DNA of 64,000 nucleotides from Lota lota. Its lineage: Eukaryota; Chordata; Actinopteri; Gadiformes; Lotidae. Location of the stretch: assembly GCA_026745465.1 (NCBI GenBank), contig JACYXH010000228.1, forward strand, positions 2,398,501 through 2,462,500, given 5' to 3'. The position numbers and the translations under genes are program-made. This document shows, piece after piece, positions 56,280-64,000 of this stretch. How positions within the stretch are numbered: the first letter of the stretch is position 1; the number at the start of each line of letters is the position of its first letter. Below the pieces are notes generated by a model. It saw only the letters and a program-made list of their open reading frames with translations. It was not told where the DNA came from and made no database searches.

Positions 56280-57974
56280 CAGAGTTCCATCTGCTGCCAC
56301 GAGGGGAAGTGTTAATTCTTGTCTTACTGGGCAGTGCCACTAGGTGGCAGACGTGCTGTTTGTATCGCTGGTTTGAATGCAGCTGTCAGAAGAAACCTGT
56401 GCTATTCTCATCGCGGATGTATAAGAAAGAACGTCAATTGTGTATAAGATATAGGGGTTCCTAAAAAGCCAGTGTTCACTGCGGGTGAAACATGCCGACT
56501 TGAGTGTTATAGTGCACACATGCGGGGGGAAAGGCAGAAGATGGTGAGCTTTACATAAAAAAAAAGACAACTGTATGTCGATATGTGTGTTATAGTAATG
56601 CAGTCCATTATGTTCGGGTGGCGGAAGGCAGCTGTTTTAATCTAGTGGAAAGCTCGACTGCAAAAATATCTCTTGAGATGATAGACTTCAACGTGCTCTG
56701 CACATTGTCTTATCAGGACCATGCAACATCAGATAGGACTGTGGTATGCTGACCTGTACAGACCACACTGGTTTCATTCACTAACAGATTCACTTTAGGG
56801 AACAGTAACAGAATGCATGTCACCAGACAGTTAGACAGTTAGAAGTGGAAGACAAACTTTGTAAAACCTCTTTTTTTTCTGTGATTCATTTGACATAGTC
56901 CCTGCCTGGTATGCGCAGAGGTGTACGGCTATGTGTCACACTACAACGTAAATGCGTTTATACAACAGAGATACAGTCGTACCATGGCGGGGTACACGGC
57001 AATCTGCAGAGGACAGAGAGGTGCACAGAGAGCAGCAGCGAGCGACATTCTATATAAAGTGCAGTGAAACAGGTTATTGCATAATCAGGAGACTGGGCTT
57101 ATTGCTTCTACTGAAAGAAAATACGCTCCGGTAAGGAGGGAGCAGCAGTGGGACAAGAGAACATGACATAAGACAATCGCAGATGAACCAAAACCAAAGC
57201 GCATGTTTGCCGTAAAGCAACTTCTAACAAGGCGACTAATGGGAGATGAGTTATACACCACATTTTACATTTAGCATAGTAAGAATTGCTCTAAAAGCAT
57301 TACAGTATGGATGTTATACCGTTCATTTGATCTGTAGCTCATTATAATGTCTGGGCAAAACGTTTTTTTTATCACACAATGTTAAATGCATTTTAGTGTC
57401 ACACTTGGCAGAGATGCATGTGGAAGGCTGTACGTTTGAGTATAAAAGCTGATAGCCATCACAGTTCAGAGGCTTTTACTGACAATACGAATGATGGCCA
57501 AAATACAGACAGAAGTTTCCAAATTGCGATCATTTGTCATTGCTTAGACTATTATTATTATTATTATTATTATTTATTTTTTAATATATATATATTTATT
57601 ATTATTATTATTATTATTACTATTATCCCTAGTTTGTATGAATCAATTAATTCAGAAGATGATAATTGATTCTGAATGTTAATATCAATGAATTCAGCAT
57701 GCGAGTATGAAAACAGTTTGTTGAAGCCCTTCAACAAGAGGCCCCAGTGAAGCAGTGCAAAATAGGAATAATCTGCATATAATGCTAAAGTCATTTCATT
57801 ATTTTTTTTACATAATCCATCTTTATAGTTTATCAGTGTATATTTGTATTCTCTTACGCCTTTCGATAAATACATTCTTGTTTTAATGTGTGCGTTGACT
57901 TAAACAATTCCTAATCTCTTATCAACCCCTTTAAAAGTGCCTACCAAAAAAAGGGTGTGTCCACATTTGTTGTA

Positions 57975-58013
<39 letters not shown>

Positions 58014-59040
58014 GTCAGACACTGTTAATCCAGTACTTAAGGAAAGAACCTTAACAATGCAATAGGCGTATGTGTAGGGAGACCGGGGAACACTGAACCA
58101 ACAGGGTGGATCTATCGGGTCTCTCATCAGGACCGCTCCTAAACGTAGAGCTGAATACGAATGGCTCTGCTAGTGGACGGTAGATCTAGCACAACTAGGC
58201 CTCTCTGAGTTCACTGGTCAGCCAAACCAGGACCCAAACGTGTCATCGCTGTAAAATAGAGGTCGTCTGACCAATGGCAGTGGTTAAGGTTCAAGATCAG
58301 ATTACAGGACTGGGGGGGAAATATCGTCTGTAAAGCTCAGCAGAGGATTTGATCCAATGCTATATTACATGCTGTTTTCTCTGCATTCATCAACCATCAA
58401 ATATGATTGGAAGTAAAAACGTTGCTTCGGAACCATTATTGTAAACTTTGTTTCTGCGATAGGAAATGCGCGCGTGAACAAAAGCCCATTTCTGGTTTGG
58501 TCGAGTGTCAGGTCGTGACGTTGGCAGGAGTTGGTGTGCTATGCCATCGTTGACATCACGGCAGTAGATCGATTTTGGCAGTTAAATATGGCAGAATTAC
58601 TAGAGTGTGTTTCCATAGTGACTGTTTTTTTATCGGTCGTCTGGCTCTTTTGATTAGACCACAATATAAACTCAATATTTCCAAACTTATATTAAATATA
58701 ATAATAAATATAAATATTTATGTCATTATATTCTATAGTATTAGAATGAGAGCATAGTTCAACATAACTTTAATTCTCCATTTTAAGGTCCATTGTAAAA
58801 AAAAAAAAGTTTTCTATATGAAACACGTTTTCAAATGAAAAAAGGCGTGGTTGAGTTCGAGGATAAAAATGGTCGGCTCTTCCGCCCAGTGGGGGCGGAT
58901 CTGAAAATGTAAAATCTTAAAATCCTAATTTCCCCGTATTCTATTGGCTTAGCCACGAGTACGTTCAAACAGTCCGTTGATAACAATCTCTCTGGATGTG
59001 CACATTTAACTGAGCTTCCTATGTACAGACGGGACCCTGG
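56280..59040. other. No coding gene; may hold the scn4b 3' UTR
   Basis: No protein-coding region is recognised. (ATT)n lies at about 57550-57620 and (ACAG)n at about 57975-58012. Because scn4b ends at 59044 on the minus strand and mammalian SCN4B has a long 3' UTR, part of this stretch may be its untranslated tail. Several AATAAA-like words on the minus strand do not settle the end. Confidence 0.35.
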
Positions 59041-59043
59041 CTT

Positions 59044-59131
59044 TCAAGCCTTCCCTTTGTTGGTGGCTTTGGCTCCTGAACGCCCATCTTCTGTGTTGTC
59101 CACCACTGTGGAGCTCACCAGGCAGTCTTTA
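59044..59131 (-). CDS. scn4b: scn4b last coding exon: cytosolic tail
   Basis: Follows GTCCCTCAG. Encodes [20 protein letters not shown] and a lysine-rich end, stop TGA at 59046-59044. It corresponds to the KECLVSS...DNTENG tail of mammalian beta-4. Confidence 0.92.
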
Positions 59132-62100
59132 CTGAGGGACAGAACGATAGGTGAATGGATGAATGGATGAATGGATGAATGAATGGGAGGGGGGAGGGAT
59201 GGAGCGAGAGAGGGAGGGATGTGAGAGGATGAATGGATGGAGAGATAGATGGATTGATGAATGAATGAATGGGAGGGGAGAGGGATTGAGCGAGGGAGGG
59301 ATATGTGAGGATGAATGGATGGAGAGATAGATGGATTGATGAATGAATGAATGGGAGGGGGGAGGGATGGAGCGAGAGAGGGAGGGATATGTGAGGATGA
59401 ATGGATGGAGAGATAGATGGATTGATGAATGAATGAATGGGAGGGGGAGGGATGGAGCGAGAGAGGGAGGGATATGTGAGAGGATGAATGGATGGAGAGA
59501 TAGATGGATTGATGAATGAATGAATGGGAGGGGGAGGGATGGAGCGAGAGAGGGAGGGATATGTGAGAGGATGAATGGATGGAGAGATAGATGGATGGAT
59601 GGTTGAATAAATGGGAGGGGAGAGGGATTGAGCAAGGGAGGGAGGGATATGTGAGGATGAATGGATGGAGAGATAGATGGATGGATGGATGAATGAATGG
59701 GAGGGGGGAGGGATGGAGCAAGGGAGGGAGGGATATGTGAGGATGAATGGATGGAGAGATAGATGGATGGATGGATGAATGAATGGGAGGGGGAGGGGTG
59801 GAGCGAGGGAGGGAGGGATATGTGAGGATGAATGGATGGAGAGATAGAAACATTTTCACTTAGGAAATGTTTAGAGAAGCTAACTAAAACAGACAAGAAA
59901 AGTTGGAAACAATTGAAAACATATACCAGCAATAGCACCACAGGGGCTTTGAGAATTGTCCCGGCTCCAGATTAAAGTGAAAATATCATTTAATTTGAAA
60001 CGTACTCTTTAATATAATAGCTCAAACCTGATGTATGAGTAATGTACACTGTATTATATCTATTTGAAGATAGGTATTATTTAATATACTCCCAATAAAC
60101 TAACATACAACTCAGTAGAATTTGAGGAAGACATTTCGTTCTTTCTTGCTGTTATTAAATGATCAATTTAGATGAAATAATATAATAATATATAATATAA
60201 AAATGGATGTTCATTCTTTACAGTAACGGGGGGATTGACGGCTTACTTCTTGTCTTCTTTCTTTGGCATGAAGTTAACGACCAGGGCCTTCCCCACCATG
60301 AACAGGACCAGGCATCCCACCAGCGCCCCCACGGTGAACATGATGACGGTGGTCAGCGTGTTGTCAATCTCCTTCACTGCACACAGGACGCAAGCCTCAG
60401 CGCGCGAATAGCGCCCACGCCTAGCATAAACCCCACGTAGCCTGTTGCAAATAGCGTCAGGATATCCCTCGATCTTAAACAAAAGCAGGAGTACTTTCTC
60501 CAGTATCGTCATCCGACGGCAAGAATTAGCATTGAACTGAAGAAACGTGTGTGATGATATCCGATCCAGGCAGAGCCACGAATCCATGACTGGGCGACAC
60601 CACCAGGCTATGGTAAGGTCAGGACAGATACAGACACTTTGTTTCTGATCAAGACAGATGAGACAGTGGACGACAAGCACGGGGTAAAAATAATACGCTT
60701 TGTCCCTGTGTCAAGGGTTTCAGTCTCCCATAGTAGGTTCCATGACTCACGGAACCTGACTAGAATGTTTCCTGGGTTTCATGCGGAAAGTAAACGGCCA
60801 TACATGCTGGAACGGTTTCTAGCAATTAGGAATTATCTACCAATTAGGACAGGGGGCGTTTCAACATTCACTATTGATTTGTAAATCCCTGCTAGTCTCT
60901 GTGGCCTGTGTGTGTGTGTGTGTGTGTCTCCATGTGTGTGTGTTTCTTCGTGTGTGTGTTTTTTCCATGTGTCTCCATGTGTGTGTGTTTCTCTGTGTGT
61001 TTGTTTCCCCATGTGTGTGTGTTTCTCTGTGTGTTTCCCCATGTGTGTGTGTTTCTTCATGTGTGTGTGTTTCCATGTGTGTGTTTCCATGCGTGTGTGT
61101 TTCCGTGTGTGTGTGTCTCCATGCATGTGTGTGTCTCCATGCGTGTGTGTGTCTCCATGCGTGTGTGTGTCTCCATGTGTGTGTGTCTCCATGCGTGTGT
61201 GTGTCTCCATGTGTGTGTGTCTCCATGTGTGTGTGTCTCCATGTGTGTGTGTCTCCGTGTGTGTGTGTGTGTCTCCGTGCATGTGTGTGTCTCCATGTGT
61301 GTGTGTCTCCATGCGTGTGTGTGTGTGTCTCCATGCATGTGTGTGTGTCTCCATGTGTGTGTCTGTGTGTGTCTCCATGCGTGTGTGTGTGTGTGTGTCT
61401 CCATGTGTGTGTGTGTGTGTGTCTCCATGTGTGTGTGTGTGTGTGTCTCCATGCATGTGTGTGTGTCTCCGTGTGTGTGTGTGTGTGTCTCCATGTGTGT
61501 GTGTGTGTGTGTCTCCATGTGTGTGTGTGTGTCTCCATGTGTGTGTGTGTCTGTCTCCATGTGTGTGTGTGTGTGTGTCTCCATGTGTGTGTGTGTGTGT
61601 CTCCATGTGTGTGTGTGTGTGTGTGTCTCCATGTGTGTGTGTGTGTCTCCATGTGTGTGTGTGTGTCTGTCTCCATGTGTGTGTGTGTGTGTGTGTCTCC
61701 ATGTGTGTGTGTGTGTGTCTCCATGTGTGTGTGTGTCTGTCTCCATGTGTGTGTGTGTGTGTGTCTCCATGTGTGTGTGTGTGTCTCCACCGTACGCTGG
61801 TCCACCACGATGAGCGTGTAGATGGCGCTGTGGTTGCGGTTCTTCTCCTTGGGGTTGCGGGCGAAGCAGACGTACTCTCCCTCGTCCTCGAAGGTGATGT
61901 TCCACAGCAGGATGGAGATGTTGCTCTTCTTGGACGAGCCCACGAACTCCACGCGATCGTGGTACACGCCCACCACCGGCTCCACGTTCTCCTTGGGGAT
62001 CACCGCCTCGCAGAGCTGCACACACACACACACACACACACATAAACACGCACACACAGAATTAAACATGCGCACATCTACACACACCTAGCTCGAGCAT

Positions 62101-63040
62101 GGCGGTCCTACCTTAAGCATGGCGGTCCTACCTTGAGGTCCTACCTTGAGCATGGCGGTCCTACCTTGAGCATGGCGGTCCTACCTTGAGCATGGCGGTC
62201 CTACCTTGAGGTCCTACCTTGAGCATGGCGGTCCTACCTTGAGCATGGCGGTCCTACCTTGAGCATGGCGGTCCTACCTTGAGCATGGCGGTCCTACCTT
62301 GAGCATGGCGGTCCTACCTTGAGGTCCTACCTTGAGCATGGCGGTCCTACCTTGAGGTCCTACCTTGAGCATGGCGGTCCTACCTTGAGCATGGCGGTCC
62401 TACCTTGAGGTCCTACCTTGAGGTCCTACCTTGAGCATGGCGGTCCTACCTTAAGCATGGCAGTCCTACCTTGAGGTCCTACCTTGAGCATGGCGGTCCT
62501 ACCTTGAGCATGGCGGTCCTACCTTGAGCATGGCGGTCCTACCTTGAGGTCCTACCTTGAGCATGGCGGTCCTACCTTGAGCATGGCGGTCCTACCTTGA
62601 GCATGGCGGTCCTACCTTGAGCATGGCGGTCCTACCTTGAGCATGGCGGTCCTACCTTGAGGTCCTACCTTGAGCATGGCGGTCCTACCTTGAGGTCCTA
62701 CCTTGAGCATGGCGGTCCTACCTTGAGCATGGCGGTCCTACCTTGAGGTCCTACCTTGAGCATGGCGGTCCTACCTTGAGCATAGCGGTCGTACCTTGAG
62801 CATGGTGCCGTTGTCGTTGTAGTGCCAGTTGAAGTACAGCTTATTGATGCCGATGCAGGAGGAGTAGGTGCAGGGCAGCAGCACCGTGGAACCGTTGGTG
62901 GCCTCCAGGAAGGACACCTTCCCCGTGGACACTTCCAAACCGTCCACACACCCAGCGCCTGGAGACGGAGCCCCACTCAGGGTCAAATACAAACAGAGGC
63001 CCAGGGCGTGGAGCCACTGACGAGGGTCGGCTGTTATCAC
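59044..63040 (-). CDS. scn4b: Voltage-gated sodium channel beta-4 subunit
   Basis: Exons 62795-63040, 61796-62015, 60247-60376 and 59044-59131 join in frame (phases 0, 1, 2) to 227 aa; human beta-4 has 228. The protein has a signal peptide, then a V-type Ig domain whose disulfide cysteines lie in LLPCTYSSC and [10 protein letters not shown] transmembrane helix ([20 protein letters not shown]) is followed by a short basic tail ending [15 protein letters not shown], closely matching beta-4. The second Cys of CTYSSC corresponds to the residue that in beta-2/beta-4 forms the disulfide to the channel alpha subunit, and it is kept. Beta-4 modulates gating at the cell surface of excitable cells. The start at 63040 is the first Met in frame, but in mammals the signal peptide is split by an intron, so a separate exon 1 beyond about 63040 is possible. 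Confidence 0.9.
59145..59845. repeat. ~88-bp minisatellite in the last scn4b intron
   Basis: About eight units of GAATGGATGGAGAGATAGAT + GGATKGATGAATGAATGGGAGGGG + AGGGATGGAGCGAG..., differing in short internal counts. The array starts about 15 nt from the acceptor of the last coding exon. Ser/His/Ile/Pro-rich open frames on the minus strand are artefacts. Confidence 0.93.
60247..60376 (-). CDS. scn4b: scn4b exon: transmembrane helix
   Basis: A 130-nt exon with [20 protein letters not shown], then a hydrophobic run and the basic cytosolic start (MPKKEDK). It ends AAGAA|GTAAGC in phase 2. The exon also opens into a short stop if the donor is read through, so splicing is needed for the C terminus. 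Confidence 0.92.
60907..61790. repeat. GTGTGT/TCTCCATG composite minisatellite in scn4b
   Basis: (TG)n blocks of varying length are separated by TCTCCATG (also TTTCCATG, TCTCCGTG), about 45 units over 880 bp. The array ends about 9 nt from the donor of the second Ig exon. Long Cys-Val or His-Thr frames on both strands are artefacts. Confidence 0.95.
61796..62015 (-). CDS. scn4b: scn4b exon: second half of Ig domain
   Basis: A 220-nt exon after a (TG)nCAG acceptor. It contains [38 protein letters not shown] and IYTLIVVDQ. The donor is CAGC|GTACGG; with the next exon's TGAAGG it gives the DQLKEID junction, matching DRLEEVD in mammals. This fixes which of two nearby GT sites is used. Confidence 0.9.
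62018..62042. repeat. scn4b: (AC)n at a scn4b acceptor
   Basis: On the transcribed minus strand this reads (TG)n immediately before the CAG of the 3' splice site, in place of a standard pyrimidine tract. UG repeats next to acceptors can bind TDP-43-type factors; any such effect here is inference. Confidence 0.7.
62096..62794. repeat. scn4b: Splice-donor-bearing 20/13-bp minisatellite in scn4b
   Basis: In the transcribed direction the units read ATGCTCAAG|GTAGGACCGCC (20 bp) or CTCAAG|GTAGGAC (13 bp). About 38 GTAGGA copies stand directly after the true exon end ATGCTCAAG|GTACGA. The unit is therefore an expansion of the exon-intron junction itself. Two copies carry TTAAG and one has CATAGC. 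The array makes up nearly all of this 779-nt intron. Confidence 0.95.
62795..63040 (-). CDS. scn4b: scn4b exon: signal peptide and first half of Ig domain
   Basis: Encodes [20 protein letters not shown] (hydrophobic signal core), then [17 protein letters not shown] and [20 protein letters not shown], and ends at AAG|GTACGA in phase 0. Acceptor-like AGs at CCTCGTCAG and CGTCTCCAG lie inside the presumed signal-peptide region, so the 5' border is not certain. Confidence 0.85.
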
Positions 63041-64000
63041 GAGAACGAAACGTTCTCCGTGTTCATCAAGAACGCAACCAGACTAAAGGGTTAAAACTGA
63101 AGATGTAGCTTCAACTTCGAACAGATACAGGAGATAGAGCGACTGGCTCTATCTGAAACAACAGTCAGACGATAGAAAGTGACAGAAAAATATGTCACTT
63201 ATTGATGATTGATTGATCCAACAGTCAAAAAGGGGCAGGATGACAGGGGTTTGGGTGTTTGACTTATTATGTCGTACTGTGTCTATGTCCTATTCAATGA
63301 TAATGTCTTATGTCTTACATGGTCTGTTCAATGATAATGTCTTATGTCTTACATGGTCTATTCAATGATAATGTCTTATGTCTTACTGTGTCTATGTACT
63401 GCATCAAATGTACCCCTTTCCTCTCTGAGGACCATAAAATGACCACTGGTAACATCAGTATCTGTCTGTCTGTCTGTCTATCTATAGGACACTTCAGAAG
63501 TACCCCTCTAAGTAGCGCTTCATTTTTGAGCTCAGATGACTGGACCTGCCTTGAGGATCTCTATCTGGCATGGAGGCTGGGGATGCACTGACAGCTGGTA
63601 GGATTCTCAGATCCTTGTTTTCGGTGTCACACACTCTTGGGGCCTATTTATAACCCCCCCCCATCGAGCTGCCCAGGATCGCATTACCGCGCGCGTGTGT
63701 GTGAATGGAATTTTGTGTGCGGCGATGTTTGAGTGTTATGATCTCAATATAGAGATTGTTGTAATGTTTTTCAGAGCTGCTGCACACGCCTAGCGATCAA
63801 TCGATCTGAATAATCCATAGTCCCAGAATAACCTGTGGTTCGGTGTCTCTGGTGTCATTAGAAAGTTTGTCTGCTTGGCTGAACTTCTCCGTAGAAGAGG
63901 CCCAGGTTGTGGTCACTGTAACAATGGCCTGTCAGCACCTGTTCTGGATGTTCTAGCCTGTTATAACCTGTTCTAACCTGTTCTAGCCTGTTCTGGATGT
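63041..64000. other. Upstream of scn4b, no further gene seen
   Basis: May contain the scn4b 5' UTR or first intron. TCAATGATAATGTCTTATGT is repeated three times at 63294-63390, (CTGT)n lies at about 63463-63480, and a CCTGTTCTA-type repeat begins at the window end. Confidence 0.45.

Noticed and set aside
59044..59941. Two 270-codon minus-strand frames rich in Ser, His, Ile and Pro
   Set aside because: Produced by the 88-bp minisatellite of the last scn4b intron; both frames are periodic, and the true coding part is only 59044-59131.
60861..62087. Long minus- and plus-strand frames rich in His-Thr or Cys-Val around 60.9-62.1 kb
   Set aside because: They are read-through of the (TG)n/TCTCCATG array in the scn4b intron; only 61796-62015 within it is a real exon.

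Overview
This window looks like a teleost fish chromosome. Coding capacity is low and split into small exons with GT-AG borders. The proteins recognised are vertebrate (gemin7, sodium-channel beta-4), and the mobile elements are fish types: an L2/Rex1-Babar-like LINE, an L2-like LINE tail, a BED-finger hAT transposon and solo LTRs. Tandem repeats are unusually dense, with more than twenty micro- and minisatellite arrays. Such density is known from codfishes (Gadiformes), but assigning the window to that order is inference only.

Layout: 88-405 (-) may be the last exon of an unrecognised gene. 1624-2010 (-) is a single-exon gemin7 CDS whose 5' leader intron holds a 64-bp minisatellite. 3.2-9.6 kb is intergenic, with a hairpin cluster, a decayed L2-type LINE and AT-rich arrays. 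9.6-12.6 kb (-) is a nearly full-length LINE with endonuclease and reverse transcriptase, broken by frameshifts. 12.95-13.44 kb is a probable solo LTR. 14.0-18.3 kb (+) is the 3' end of a C2H2 zinc-finger gene whose finger exon is split by a 3.7-kb hAT element with an exact 8-bp target duplication.

22.7-36.0 kb (+) is the centrepiece: a secreted galaxin-like gene rich in cysteine pairs. Three leader exons (signal peptide) are followed by nine nearly identical units of about 1,033 bp. Each unit carries a 204-nt and a 99-nt exon, both phase 1-1, so copy number can change without shifting the frame (101 aa per unit). Five or six further exons follow. The last unit and the whole 3' half are then repeated in opposite orientation at 38.9-44.96 kb, giving a palindrome with arms of about 6.06-6.07 kb around a 260-bp spacer, with tail-to-tail genes. 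The inverted copy keeps one unit, has no visible signal-peptide exons, and ends at its splice acceptor against a 1.7-kb minisatellite of 29/30-bp units.

46.6-59 kb is mostly non-coding: a (TG)n tract, a 551-bp solo LTR with a 5-bp target duplication, a tRNA-derived SINE-like piece, a palindromic minisatellite, and a 1.25-kb 43/47-bp minisatellite open in all three forward frames. 59.0-63.0 kb (-) is scn4b, encoding voltage-gated sodium channel beta-4. It can be spliced by eye into about 227 aa, and all three of its introns are filled with tandem repeats lying against splice sites. The first intron is largely an array whose unit contains the exon end and a 5' splice site, giving about 38 extra AAG|GTAGGA donor-like sites. 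The genes do not form an operon or pathway; the shared theme is tandem and inverted amplification acting on exons and splice sites.
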